Assembly (NCBI GenBank): GCA_040754625.1
Contig: JBFMCF010000122.1
Location: forward strand, 1 to 51,839
Length of the DNA stretch: 51,839 nt
Source of the DNA: a bacterium
GTDB lineage: Bacteria; JACRDZ01; JAQUKH01
Reading direction: 5' to 3'
In this document: one piece after another, positions 18,301 to 26,289 of the stretch
Position numbering within the stretch: position 1 is the first letter of the stretch
How the letters are laid out: every line of letters starts with the position of its first letter
Made by a program: the position numbers and the translations under genes
Notes under the pieces: generated by a model
Told to the model about the DNA's origin: nothing
Database searches by the model: none
Seen by the model: only the letters and a program-made list of their open reading frames with translations

Positions 18301-19348
18301 CGAAGACATTTATGATGAGTTCAATTCCGGAATATTTTCGCCTGAGGCAATCAAAGATTTTTTGAAATACGCTTACCAAAAGTGGCGCAGTCCAAGGCCC
18401 GTATTTGTGCTTTTGGCCGGGGACGGCACATTTGATTATCGGGATTTCTGGCAGTCAGGAGAAAAAAATCTGGTTCCCGTTTTTTTAACGGATACACCTG
18501 ATTTTGGCGAGACCGTGTCGGATAACTGGTTTGTGGATTTTAATAATGACATAATGCCTGAAATGTTTATTGGAAGGCTGCCGGTCAAAAATAATACCCA
18601 GCTTGGTTCGGTTATTGAAAAAATCCTGAGCTATGAAAATATAAATCATACCGTGGACTGGAGTAAAAAACTTCTTTTTGCAGCGGACATCGGCGCTCAA
18701 TTTGAAATAGCTTCGGATGAATTGGCTGGTATATTTTCCTCTTCCGGTTATTCCGCAATCAAATTATATTTAAGCCGGTCCACACCTGAAATTATAAGGC
18801 AGTCAATCATTAATAATATAAATGACGGCATTTTAATGTTTAACTATTCAGGGCACGCGGGAATAAGCCTTTTATCAAGCAGCCGTATATTCCAAGATTC
18901 CGACATAGAATATCTTAACAATAATGGGTCACCGATTATATTTTTAGCAATGGATTGTGCCACGGGTTATTTCATTTATCCCGGAGGCCTGGATTGCCTT
19001 GCTGAAATACTGCTTGCCGCGGATGGAAAAGGGTCGGTTGCCTGTGTCGCTCCAAGCGGACTTTCTTCTGTTTTAGAACAGAAGATATTCGGAGAGGGTT
19101 TTTACAGGCCATTTTTTGAGGAAGGTGAATATGTATTGGGAGCGCTTCATTACAGGGCAAAACATAATTTATATCAAAAGAAAAGTATGATAGGTTCCAG
19201 TAATAAAGTGGAAAATGTTATCCAGACTTTTAATCTTTTGGGAGATCCTGCTTTGCTTATAAGGCGGGAAGGCGGGGACTATAATTATCCCCGTTCCTTG
19301 ATTTTTCATTTGCAGGAAATGCTAAAGCAGGATAAAAGACAAAAATGA
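15305..19348 (+). CDS. Exported C25 (gingipain-like) cysteine peptidase, 1347 aa
   Basis: N-terminal signal segment (about 1-30), then about 420 residues of repeated beta strands with WxW/DxxY patterns such as FDIAYEQSSGDVLLVYS, suggesting a beta-propeller-like or lectin-like region. An Fn3-like strand follows (AVITWKTASELRTRGFKIYR), then a linker and a C25 peptidase domain from about residue 955. The catalytic pair is visible: His1184 in NYSGHAG and Cys1218 in LAMDCATGYF. The active site appears intact. GTG 15305 is used; ATG 15314 is an alternative. The stop overlaps the radical SAM start (ATGA), so it belongs to the peptide-maturation operon, where it could cleave a secreted product. Confidence 0.82.
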   Translation: MFKMGINNKSIKIILNVLIIFRVITISQAISSGGDGKIIYGNVTAPANQPKTRDFSVGGSWGAVNSLPAAETVINRVIVKVSPQDDEYVAGVLTSANTRLTVYTYSGGSWTLSWFDNAPPSALFGNFDIEYEQDSGDCLVVYSNGGTTNELSYRKRVDGVWDISSSTLESNRTTNRVEWVVMEARPGIDEIALAFSDANDDLNAFIWDGSAWTAEPAVLLSGTLVNTNTKKFDIAYEQSSGDVLLVYSINGTAGVGAATKAAGSTVWNNTADDGVFRDVSNIIDLGSEPGTDYIAFGSYATGTNDTQVGIWNGSGGISLFNNADTGGGAAAYYEAVACGWAGTGAGRRAVVVYTDAAALNLSYFTWLKSSASWEQAANNPARTPNYFVSGVKRHLKVNHDPNFATNGLMWLSAIDSNSDLWVLNYDGVTGASNWTVIDDGTAGDNPIENSLSNAAYPCAGIAFTNFDPTLVELIAFQAVSRDRQAVITWKTASELRTRGFKIYRTFSPDNPNSYEEITQKIIPAFGNPFSGREYQYIDENPPLNICYILEEVMKDGRVKRLASARLDDGTNFPEQTSPESPENKKPVLSRSKKPDFKGKALTSASKEKDYVKMKMRKHNYESFNPLKIEVEEEGIYRITAQDLIDCGWDIDKINPRRVSMSSRGKTVPIHIFGEKDKKLDETDYIEFYGKPNLTRYTPVNIYWLRLDQPDVLGIKPLNLNYSEPVAADYIETVRCEENISYYPEFKGGEHWFFEEEFISPACFDFKINLDRIVYAGDEAVLRVNFMGGSGWGFGAGYNRQKAVIYLNDNLIGEAGWVNDEAFTFNEKISVNLLLEGENKLTIKSPDEGGRLSQIFLLNWFEIIYPRELYAKENKIIFNAGTGSDETSFKIRGFSSPDIEVFAHERGKVFSLTNIKVSGETEDDYSVIFKGLDSKNTRYLVFADSAVIEPYIYPDRASNLRGRNNQADYLVIFPRDFKEVLQPLIEHRRAQGLNVKLVDAEDIYDEFNSGIFSPEAIKDFLKYAYQKWRSPRPVFVLLAGDGTFDYRDFWQSGEKNLVPVFLTDTPDFGETVSDNWFVDFNNDIMPEMFIGRLPVKNNTQLGSVIEKILSYENINHTVDWSKKLLFAADIGAQFEIASDELAGIFSSSGYSAIKLYLSRSTPEIIRQSIINNINDGILMFNYSGHAGISLLSSSRIFQDSDIEYLNNNGSPIIFLAMDCATGYFIYPGGLDCLAEILLAADGKGSVACVAPSGLSSVLEQKIFGEGFYRPFFEEGEYVLGALHYRAKHNLYQKKSMIGSSNKVENVIQTFNLLGDPALLIRREGGDYNYPRSLIFHLQEMLKQDKRQK

Positions 19349-20406
19349 CAGACTCAAATTCAGGGAAAATATTTAATAATATTCTGGCAAATGCCGAATT
19401 AAAAAAGATTCCTTTATGGGCGCACCTTGACCTTACATACAAGTGCAACCTTAATTGTGTCCACTGTTACTGCCAGAACCTTTCGAAAGATTTTTCCCGC
19501 AGTCAAAGGGAAATGGAAACGCGGGAAATATTTAGTTTAATAGATCAATTGGCTGAAACGGGGTCTTTATATCTTACGCTTTCCGGGGGGGAACTTTTTA
19601 CGCGCCCTGATTTTTTTGAAATAGCTTTTTACGCCAAAAAAAGAAATTTCGCGCTTAATATATTTACTAACGGCACGTTAATAAATGAAGAAACAGCAAA
19701 CCGCCTCGCGGAATTACAGCCCCTTGTAATCGAAATGAGCATTTACGGGGCTGATGCGGGTGTTCACGACGCCATTACCCGGGTGCCAGGTTCTTTTAAT
19801 AAATTGCTGGAGGCGGTAAAAATGTTGAAAAAAAATAATTTAAAAGTCGGCCTTAAATCCACCTTAATGAAACCTAATTTTCACTCCTCGGAAGAAATTT
19901 CAAAATTTTCTTTAGAAAGCGGCGCGGATGATTACCATTTTAATATTGAAATATCCCCTAAGAATGACGGTTCAAGGTTGCCGCAGGAATACCAGCTTGA
20001 TGAAAAAGAGATGAAATATGTTTTATCTCAAACAAACGAATTCACGGCAAAAAAACATGAATATTGGAATGAACCTCTCTCAAAACCTCTCTGCGGGACA
20101 GGTTCTATCGGGTGTTATATATCCCCGTACGGCGATGTTTATCCATGCATTCAATTGCTTATTCCAATGGGAAACATCAGGCAAAAGTCTTTCAGGGAAA
20201 TATGGTATTCCGCCTCGGTTTTACGTTCGCGGTTAAACTCGCTTCATACATATGCCGATTTGCCTTTATGCCGTTCCTGTGAATATGTAAAATCCTGCAA
20301 AAAATGTATCGGGTTGTCTCATTTAGAGAAAAAAGACATGGAAGCATGTTATAATACGTTAAAAAGTATTTCGAAGATAGATTATGAACTATCAGGAGGC
20401 GGGTAA
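19345..20406 (+). CDS. Radical SAM/SPASM peptide-modifying enzyme
   Basis: 353 aa. The 4Fe-4S motif is C34-NLN-C38-VH-C41, followed by LTLSGGELFTRPDF (GGE motif) and the TIM-barrel strands. The C-terminal SPASM region has many Cys: GCYISPYGDVYPC, then CRSCEYVKSCKKC and a last C, enough for one or two auxiliary clusters. SPASM enzymes usually modify ribosomal peptides, for example with thioether or C-C links. The gene overlaps the C25 peptidase by 4 bases, and a 52-aa Cys-containing peptide gene begins 3 bases after its stop. Confidence 0.9.
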   Translation: MTDSNSGKIFNNILANAELKKIPLWAHLDLTYKCNLNCVHCYCQNLSKDFSRSQREMETREIFSLIDQLAETGSLYLTLSGGELFTRPDFFEIAFYAKKRNFALNIFTNGTLINEETANRLAELQPLVIEMSIYGADAGVHDAITRVPGSFNKLLEAVKMLKKNNLKVGLKSTLMKPNFHSSEEISKFSLESGADDYHFNIEISPKNDGSRLPQEYQLDEKEMKYVLSQTNEFTAKKHEYWNEPLSKPLCGTGSIGCYISPYGDVYPCIQLLIPMGNIRQKSFREIWYSASVLRSRLNSLHTYADLPLCRSCEYVKSCKKCIGLSHLEKKDMEACYNTLKSISKIDYELSGGG

Positions 20407-20408
20407 CC

Positions 20409-20567
20409 ATGCAGAATAAAAAAAAGATTTATGGAAAACCAAAACTGGAACCGGTTAAAATGCTGGAAGTGGGTGCTTTGCTTTGCTGCCGCGCAACTAT
20501 ATTTACCTGTTCCGTTGCGAACAGGAACAGCAAAGGTAAATCGCGGCGGGGAAGAGACTCGTCGTAA
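20409..20567 (+). CDS. Candidate RiPP precursor peptide, 52 aa
   Basis: Short gene with a strong AGGAGG 8 bases before the ATG. Leader-like N-terminus KKIYGKPKLEPVKMLEVGA matches the 'K-Y-x-K-P-x-L' start common in precursors that use PqqD-type recognition. The second half has Cys26, Cys27 and Cys34 with small and hydrophobic residues (ALLCCRATIFTC), then a basic tail (SKGKSRRGRDSS). It lies directly between the radical SAM enzyme and an S26-type peptidase, whose start overlaps its stop (TAATG). The identity of the modified residues is unknown. Confidence 0.75.
   Translation: MQNKKKIYGKPKLEPVKMLEVGALLCCRATIFTCSVANRNSKGKSRRGRDSS
20488..20547 (+). other. Imperfect hairpin inside the precursor gene
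   Basis: Nested complementary segments: 20488-20493 with 20542-20547 (GCCGCG/CGCGGC), 20501-20507 with 20535-20541 (ATTTACC/GGTAAAT), and the inner CCTGTTC/GAACAGG at 20506-20512 and 20519-20525. The stem covers codons from the CC pair to the basic tail. It could stabilise or attenuate the message before the downstream enzyme genes, or be a small palindromic element that supplied the tail. Confidence 0.5.
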
Positions 20568-21037
20568 TGGCAGAATATACAATTGATAACTTTGTTAATG
20601 GCTGGCTTTTAAAAGAGGCAGTCTGTAAAAACAGGTCCGTCTGGGTAAAAGTCAATGGCAGGAGTATGTTTCCTTTTTTTGATAATGGCACTCTTGTCCA
20701 GGTTATTTTATGTTCCCTTGAAGACGTTCACAGGGGCGATATTGTTATATTTGAAGATGTAACGGACATTGTTTGTCACCGTGTTTTAAAAAGAATAAAA
20801 TTAAAAGGCGAATTGTTTTTAAAAACAAAGGGGGACACTTCTTTTTATTTTGATTCCCCGGTTAAACAAGAAAAAGTGATTGGTAAAATTTTGATTTTTA
20901 AAAGGATGGGATTCAATATAAATATAAACAACCCTGGTGCGCGCTCTATTGGACTTTTCCTGAGTTATTTACTGCCGTTTGTTGCCCGTTCAGTTTATTA
21001 TTTAAAAAAAATATGCATTTTGTCAGAATCAGCATAG
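20567..21037 (+). CDS. S26 signal peptidase-like protein (SipW/ER type)
   Basis: 156 aa. Family motifs: VNGRSMFPFFDNGTLV with nucleophile Ser33, HRGDIVIF, then VCHRVLKRI with His71 in the place where ER-type (SipW/Sec11) enzymes use His rather than Lys, and KTKGDTSFYFDSPV as the GD...D box. A hydrophobic C-terminal stretch (SIGLFLSYLLPFVARSVYYL) may anchor it. In PqqD/HPrK clusters this protein is usual and is thought to cleave the leader; that is inference here. Its start overlaps the precursor stop. Confidence 0.8.
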   Translation: MAEYTIDNFVNGWLLKEAVCKNRSVWVKVNGRSMFPFFDNGTLVQVILCSLEDVHRGDIVIFEDVTDIVCHRVLKRIKLKGELFLKTKGDTSFYFDSPVKQEKVIGKILIFKRMGFNININNPGARSIGLFLSYLLPFVARSVYYLKKICILSESA

Positions 21038-21804
21038 CTGATATTGTATTTGAAATTTTAAGCCCCAGCAAAAGATTTATAATTTGGCTTGAAGAAAATT
21101 ACAAACCGTTTTTTTCTAAAAAAAATGCGGAATTTAAACTATTTCTAAAATTTGACAAAAAAAAGGGAAATAACATTTCTTCGTCATCCATCAGCAAATG
21201 GTCAGGTACGCAATTCTATGCGGAAACAGATTTTTTTGATGTGGATATGGATTATTCACGGGGGGAAATTACCGCGTCTTTTAATTCCGGATCAGGGATT
21301 GTCGATTTACTGAAACTCTTATGCGGAGTGATACTCGCAAAAAAAGGCGGGTTTTTATTGCACAGCTGTGGTGTGATAGAAAAAGAATTTTCTTATATTT
21401 TTTTCGGGCCTTCGGGAAGCGGAAAAACAACTATCGCGGGTTTATCCGGGGGCAGGACAATTTTAAGCGATGAAACAACAGCCGTAATTCCCAAAAATGG
21501 TTTTTATTATGCTTATGCCACCCCTTTTTTTGGAGAATTCGGCCAGGTAAAAAATAATACCGGCGCTCCTGTAAAGGCATTTTTTAACATAAAAAAAGAT
21601 ACTTGTTTTAAGCTTTTCCCGGTTAAACCTGTCAGCGCGGCAAAGGAGATGCTTTGTCATACCGTGTTAAATATACTTGACTGCCAGACAACCGGCCATT
21701 TATTAAATACGCTGGATTCGCTTGTAAAAAAAATACCCAGCTATGAACTTCATTTTAAAAAAGAACCTGAAATATGGGAGTATATAAATGGATTTGTCAG
21801 ATAG
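21013..21804 (+). CDS. HPr kinase-like P-loop ATPase
   Basis: 263 aa. C-terminal half has the HprK-type core: GGFLLHSCGVI, Walker A FFGPSGSGKTT at 131-140, then LSDETTAVIP. The N-terminal half is a poorly conserved beta domain. Such stand-alone HPrK-like proteins accompany PqqD and S26-type genes in ribosomal peptide clusters and may phosphorylate the peptide or a partner; the true target here is unknown. It overlaps the previous gene by 25 bases and the PqqD gene by 17. Confidence 0.82.
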   Translation: MHFVRISIADIVFEILSPSKRFIIWLEENYKPFFSKKNAEFKLFLKFDKKKGNNISSSSISKWSGTQFYAETDFFDVDMDYSRGEITASFNSGSGIVDLLKLLCGVILAKKGGFLLHSCGVIEKEFSYIFFGPSGSGKTTIAGLSGGRTILSDETTAVIPKNGFYYAYATPFFGEFGQVKNNTGAPVKAFFNIKKDTCFKLFPVKPVSAAKEMLCHTVLNILDCQTTGHLLNTLDSLVKKIPSYELHFKKEPEIWEYINGFVR

Positions 21805-22063
21805 GCGCGTAAAAAAGAATGATAATATCGCGTGGAGAATTATTGAGGAAGAAGCGCTTTTAGTAAGCCCGAAAGACAGCCTTATTTATCCTTTGAATAA
21901 TGTCGGCACAAGGGTCTGGGAATTACTTAATGGTGAAAAAACATGTAAAGATATTATCGATATTATAAATGAAGAATTTGAGGGTGAAAAGACAGAAATA
22001 AATGAAGATATTTTGGATTTTATTAAAAAGTTAACGGACAACGGCCTGGCATCTTTAATTTGA
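21788..22063 (+). CDS. PqqD family peptide-recognition protein
   Basis: 91 aa, typical PqqD/RRE length. Pattern: IIEEEALLVSPKDSLIYPLNNVGTRVWELLNGEKTCKDII, the winged-helix fold that binds leader peptides, followed by ILDFIKKLTDNGLASLI. In known systems PqqD-type proteins hand the leader to the radical SAM enzyme. It is the last gene of the operon; its stop codon lies within a strong hairpin (22061-22086). Confidence 0.9.
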   Translation: MDLSDRRVKKNDNIAWRIIEEEALLVSPKDSLIYPLNNVGTRVWELLNGEKTCKDIIDIINEEFEGEKTEINEDILDFIKKLTDNGLASLI

Positions 22064-22086
22064 CAAGGGGTCCTGACCCCTTGTCA
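22061..22086 (+). repeat. REP-like palindrome
   Basis: TGACAAGGGGTC, two bases, then the exact reverse complement GACCCCTTGTCA. The first three bases are the PqqD stop codon. No T-run follows, so it looks more like a REP-type palindrome than a classical terminator, though it may stabilise the 3' end of the message. Confidence 0.65.
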
Positions 22087-22155
22087 TGCAGGGATAATAA
22101 TAAAACATCAATTTTTTAAGAAAAGTTGACGATAATTCAGGATAAGTGAGAAAAT

Positions 22156-22971
22156 ATGTACGAAGAATATTGGAAATTGAGCAGTAAACCATTTAATAAC
22201 ACACCTGACCCGAAGTTTTTTTATAAATCTCAAAGCCATGAAGAGGTTTTAATGCGGCTGCATTATACAATTGAGCAAAACCTCGGCGCGGCCGTGCTGA
22301 CCGGTGTGTTCGGGTGCGGGAAAACGGTTGTGGGGCAGGTGCTGTGCGACGAACTTCCTCTTGATAAATACAGGGTCGCGTTTATCAATAATCCCCAGCT
22401 TGATTACGTCGATTTGCTAAGGTCGGTTGTCCGCAGTTTAAAGTCCATAGATTTGCCCGCCAAAAAATCAGAGCTTTCGGCGGATTATTTACTGGAACTT
22501 TTGGGGGATATCCTGGAAAATAACCTTCGCGACGGCCGTGAAACAATAATCATTATTGATGAAGCCCACATTATAAAAAACGAGCAGACCCTTGAAGGAC
22601 TGCGCCTCCTTCTTAATTTCCAGAGCAGGGACAGGTTCTTATTGACTTTATTCCTTTTCGGCCAGCCTGAATTAAAACAGCAGATTGAGGACAACAAACA
22701 ACTGGACCAGAGAATTGCCATAAAATGTCACCTGGGGCCTTTCAGCCTGGAGGAAGTCAGTGATTATATAAATTACAGGATAAATATCGCCGGAGTAAAG
22801 AACCCGATGTTTGATGAAAGCGCCATTAAATCAATAAGCAATTATTCAGGCGGGATACCGAGAAGGATTAACAGGGCGTGTGATTTAAGTTTACTGCTTG
22901 GGATGTATAAAAATGCCGCTGTGATAAACGGGGAAATGGTAAATGAGAGCCTGCAGAACCTGGGAAACTGA
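22156..22971 (+). CDS. ExeA-like AAA ATPase
   Basis: 271 aa. Begins YEEYWKLSSKPFNNTPDPKFFY, the usual start of ExeA/GspA-type and exopolysaccharide-associated ATPases. Walker A GVFGCGKT at 50-57, Walker B ETIIIIDEAHII, and the arginine-finger region YSGGIPRRINRACD. Family members assist secretin assembly or polysaccharide export; here it stands ahead of the Wzz-kinase gene, favouring the polysaccharide role. No C-terminal peptidoglycan-binding domain is present. Confidence 0.87.
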   Translation: MYEEYWKLSSKPFNNTPDPKFFYKSQSHEEVLMRLHYTIEQNLGAAVLTGVFGCGKTVVGQVLCDELPLDKYRVAFINNPQLDYVDLLRSVVRSLKSIDLPAKKSELSADYLLELLGDILENNLRDGRETIIIIDEAHIIKNEQTLEGLRLLLNFQSRDRFLLTLFLFGQPELKQQIEDNKQLDQRIAIKCHLGPFSLEEVSDYINYRINIAGVKNPMFDESAIKSISNYSGGIPRRINRACDLSLLLGMYKNAAVINGEMVNESLQNLGN

Positions 22972-22978
22972 TAGAGTC

Positions 22979-22993
22979 CTCTGGCAAATTAAT
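22979..22993 (+). repeat. 15-bp direct repeat, copy 1
   Basis: CTCTGGCAAATTAAT, 8 bases after the ExeA-like stop. The same 15 bases occur at 26276-26290, so the pair brackets the Wzz-kinase and Wzy genes. Confidence 0.6.
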
Positions 22994-22999
22994 TGTCAG

Positions 23000-23047
23000 G
23001 TGTTATGACAGTTTGAATTTGTTGCCAAATCCAAACCGTCATAACAC
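23000..23047 (-). repeat. Hairpin element copy 3 (core-less)
   Basis: 22-bp arms 23000-23021 and 23026-23047 around a 4-base loop. The arms resemble the outer arms of the large element at 30634-30825: 16 of 22 positions agree and all differences are transitions. The two mismatches are A opposite C, which become U-G wobbles on the minus strand. CATAAC-AC followed by TATAAATTA is shared with the right flank of that element. It appears to be the same outer stem without the conserved core. Confidence 0.6.
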
Positions 23048-23102
23048 TATTATAAATTAACTTTACACTAGAGGTTTTTTTGATTAATTAGAGGAGAACT
23101 TC

Positions 23103-24992
23103 GTGCCTCAGTATGAATTAAACATAAGGGATTATTTAAGGATTTTTCGCCGCAGAAAAATCATAATAATTTTGACTTTTTTTGCCGTTACCCTGGGAAG
23201 CGCCGTTTTTATTTCCATGCAGACAGAGGTGTTTCAGGCCTCCAGTACAGTAAAGATACTTGAAAGAAAAACAGTCGCGGGTTTGCTTACGGAATGGGTC
23301 ACTTATAATCCCGCGGATATGATGTCTTCCCAGACTAAGATAATCAAAGGTTTTTCGATTGTGCAAAAAGTGGCCGTGAGGATGGGGTTGATAAATGACA
23401 GCACCGCGGCTGAAAAGATTGATGAAGTTATTCTGAATTTACAGAGCAAGATAAATACGGAACGCGTTTCCGACACAAACATCATTCAGATTACAGCAAG
23501 TTCAAATAACGCGGAAGAAGTTACCAGGCTTGCAAATATGTTTGCGGAAGTGTATGTTGAAGAAAGTCTTTTAGAAAAAACCGAACAGGCGCGTAATGCC
23601 CGGAAATTTATTGAAGACCAGCTGTCCCAGCTGGAGTCAAGGCTTGCAAAGAAGGAAAACCGTTTAAAAAAAGTTGAAGAAAAAGTAAAAAATATAAGGC
23701 TGGCAGAAGCGATCCAGAGAAATTCAGCGGATTTACAGTTTAAATTAAACACGCTTTTGCAAAAATACACGGAGGAACATCCGCGGGTAAAAGAAGCCAG
23801 GGAACAGATTAAAGACCTGGAGTCGCAGTTAAAAGATTTTTCCGGCGAAGATTTGGAATATGCCAGGCTGAGCCGTGAATTAGAGGCAGATAAAAAACTT
23901 TTTAGTATATTAAAAGAACGGCTTGAAGAAGCGCGCATTAATGAAGCGCAAAAAGTAGGAGATGTTTCTGTTGTTAATCCGGCGGTCATGCCTCTTTATC
24001 CGATTTCACCGCAAAAAAAAATAGCAACGTTTATCGGCGGATTAGCCGGGCTGCTTTTGGGAATAGTTTTTGCTTTTCTCTTTGAAACATTGGACACGTC
24101 TATAGGAACAATTGAAGATGTGGAAAAATTGCTGGGACTTCCGATTTTAGGCGTTATTCCGTCAATAACTCCTTACCTTGACAAGAACAAGGATATTTTC
24201 AGAAAGTTTAAAGATAAATTTATTAATAAGAGTGAAGTTGAAGAGGGGTATATACGTTTGATTACTCATTATAAACCCTTATCGCACATAGCGGAATCCT
24301 ACCGCAATATCCGTACCAATATTGAAATTACTCCAAACCTGAAAACTCTTCTTGTCACAAGTACAGGCCCGAGAGAAGGAAAAAGCACGGTTATGGTGAA
24401 CGTGGGCCTTACTTTTGCCCAAAAGGGATTAAAAACACTTTTGGTTTCTACTGATTTGAGACGCCCTGTTTTGGCTGAGACTTTTGGATTGTCAAATGAA
24501 CCCGGCATAATCGAAGTTGTTACAGGTTCATCAAAATTGGAAAACAGCATTAAAGGCATTTCCGATTTTATGCTGGGAAAAATGGCGCTGGAAGATGTAG
24601 TGAAAACAGGTGATTTGGAAAAGATAAGTATATTACCCAGCGGACGCGCGACAGAAAATATTTCAGAAATTTTGGGGACGCCTGAATTCGCAAAATTAAT
24701 TGAAGAACTTAAAAGCAAATTCGATATAATTATATTTGATTCTCCGCCGGTCCTTCCTATAGCGGACGCCAGTATCCTGGCCCCGAAGGTCGATGGTGTT
24801 ATCCTGTGCTATGAAATCGGGAAAACCGCGAGAGGCCCCCTCCTTCGGACTAAAATCCAGTTAGAATCAGTTGGCGCGAAACTTTTAGGTGTTATCTTAA
24901 ACCATACGGCACCTCAAACTGAAGCTGTGGAATTTCCGTATTATTACGGCAGGTATAAAAATCCGTATGGTGAGCCAATAGATAAAATATAG
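23103..24992 (+). CDS. Wzz-type chain-length regulator fused to BY-kinase
   Basis: 629 aa, GTG start with GAGGAG upstream. N-terminal Wzz domain: LNIRDYLRIFRRRK, first membrane helix about residues 20-38, long coiled coil (about 160-290), and a second helix about 305-325 after the Pro-rich VMPLYPISPQKK. C-terminal tyrosine kinase: Walker A GPREGKST at 422-429, Walker A' STDLRRP, Walker B IIIFDSPP. A Tyr-rich tail (PYYYGRY) is the expected autophosphorylation site. It controls glycan length and export in Wzx/Wzy systems, whose genes follow directly. Confidence 0.93.
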   Translation: MPQYELNIRDYLRIFRRRKIIIILTFFAVTLGSAVFISMQTEVFQASSTVKILERKTVAGLLTEWVTYNPADMMSSQTKIIKGFSIVQKVAVRMGLINDSTAAEKIDEVILNLQSKINTERVSDTNIIQITASSNNAEEVTRLANMFAEVYVEESLLEKTEQARNARKFIEDQLSQLESRLAKKENRLKKVEEKVKNIRLAEAIQRNSADLQFKLNTLLQKYTEEHPRVKEAREQIKDLESQLKDFSGEDLEYARLSRELEADKKLFSILKERLEEARINEAQKVGDVSVVNPAVMPLYPISPQKKIATFIGGLAGLLLGIVFAFLFETLDTSIGTIEDVEKLLGLPILGVIPSITPYLDKNKDIFRKFKDKFINKSEVEEGYIRLITHYKPLSHIAESYRNIRTNIEITPNLKTLLVTSTGPREGKSTVMVNVGLTFAQKGLKTLLVSTDLRRPVLAETFGLSNEPGIIEVVTGSSKLENSIKGISDFMLGKMALEDVVKTGDLEKISILPSGRATENISEILGTPEFAKLIEELKSKFDIIIFDSPPVLPIADASILAPKVDGVILCYEIGKTARGPLLRTKIQLESVGAKLLGVILNHTAPQTEAVEFPYYYGRYKNPYGEPIDKI

Positions 24993-24999
24993 CAAAAAA

Positions 25000-26289
25000 A
25001 TGGGGTTTAATTTTCCTTTTCAAGTGCCTATAGTTATTATTTTGGGTTTAGTCCTTTTTTTGATTGCCTTTATAAAAATAGACATAGCCCTTATTATTTT
25101 CGTTTTCTCGATGCTGCTCTCGCCGGAAATTAACATAGGAGGCATCCCGGGAAGGGCCGTGGTTATCCGCTTTGATGATATTCTGCTGCTCATGATTTTT
25201 ATAGGCTGGCTGGCTAAGATGTCCATAAATAAAGAAATAGGGCTGATAAGAGTCAATCCAATCAATACGCCCGTCCTTTCCTATATTGTTGTTTGTTTAT
25301 TGTCAACAACCATAGCAGTTTTACAGGGAATTGTAAACCCTGTACACAGTATATTTTATATTCTGAAATATACGGAATATTTTTTAGTTTTTTTTATGGT
25401 AAGCAATAATATCAAGGACGAAAAACAGGTAAAAAAATTTGTTTTTTATATGCTACTTGTGTGCTTTATTGTAAGTATATTTGCTTTAATAACGTCTTTG
25501 AAAACAGGGCTTAGGGCTACTGCCCCTTTTGAAGGAAAGGAAGGAGAACCTAACACGTTTGCAGGGTATCTGATTTTAATGATGGGATTGGCTCTTGGAA
25601 TTTTCATTTATGCCGGTTCAATGGAGTTACATCTTGCATCAGGCTGTTTTTTCCTGTTTCTGCTGGCCCCTTTTATTTATACTTTTTCCAGGAGCGGCTG
25701 GCTCGGATTCTTCGGGATGTACCTGGCCTTTATATTTTTTTCAAAGAAACATAAAAAAATTTTAACGCTCGGCCTTATTTTATCTATTTTTATTTCCCCT
25801 TTTGTCCTGCCCGGCGCGGCCCAGAAACGTTATGACGCTACATTTGTCGGCAGAGACAATTATTATATTTTAGGGAAAAAAGTGACATTAGATGAATCAG
25901 CGGCCGCGAGAATCAAAGCATGGAAATGGTCCCTGCAAAAATGGGTGGAACGGCCGCTCCTTGGATACGGGGTGCCCGGCGGCGGGACCCTTTTTGATGT
26001 CCAATATGCCCGCATATTGAGGGAAGTGGGGATTACAGGATTGTTTGTTTTCTCGTGGATGATTTTAAGGCTCTTCAGGGTCACTAAAGACAATTTTGGG
26101 AATTCTGAAATCGGCAGCTTCGGACAAGGTTTAAATTTAGGATTTTTTTGTTCATTAATAGGCCTTTTGGTTATGGGTATCGGGTCTGAGATTTTTATTA
26201 TTATCCGCATTATGGAGCCGTTCTGGTTTTTGGCGGCAATAGTGGCGGTATTACCCGAGTTGAAAAATACTAGTGCTCTGGCAAATTAA
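25000..26289 (+). CDS. O-antigen ligase/polymerase family membrane protein (Wzy-like)
   Basis: 429 aa with about 10-12 membrane helices. A periplasmic loop from about residue 265 holds the Wzy_C-type pattern ARIKAWKWSLQKWVERPLLGYGVPGGG, where relatives have 'R...W......PL.G.G'. The gene starts 7 bases after the Wzz-kinase stop and is followed by a flippase, so polymerase (Wzy) is more likely than ligase. Sugar specificity cannot be read. Confidence 0.85.
   Translation: MGFNFPFQVPIVIILGLVLFLIAFIKIDIALIIFVFSMLLSPEINIGGIPGRAVVIRFDDILLLMIFIGWLAKMSINKEIGLIRVNPINTPVLSYIVVCLLSTTIAVLQGIVNPVHSIFYILKYTEYFLVFFMVSNNIKDEKQVKKFVFYMLLVCFIVSIFALITSLKTGLRATAPFEGKEGEPNTFAGYLILMMGLALGIFIYAGSMELHLASGCFFLFLLAPFIYTFSRSGWLGFFGMYLAFIFFSKKHKKILTLGLILSIFISPFVLPGAAQKRYDATFVGRDNYYILGKKVTLDESAAARIKAWKWSLQKWVERPLLGYGVPGGGTLFDVQYARILREVGITGLFVFSWMILRLFRVTKDNFGNSEIGSFGQGLNLGFFCSLIGLLVMGIGSEIFIIIRIMEPFWFLAAIVAVLPELKNTSALAN

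Noticed and set aside
22061-22086. Rho-independent terminator
   Set aside because: Strong stem but with a two-base loop and no following T-run; REP-like palindrome fits better.
23486-23989. Long minus-strand reading frame opposite the Wzz-kinase
   Set aside because: Ser/Phe-rich translation with no motif, mirrored from the coiled-coil region of the real gene.
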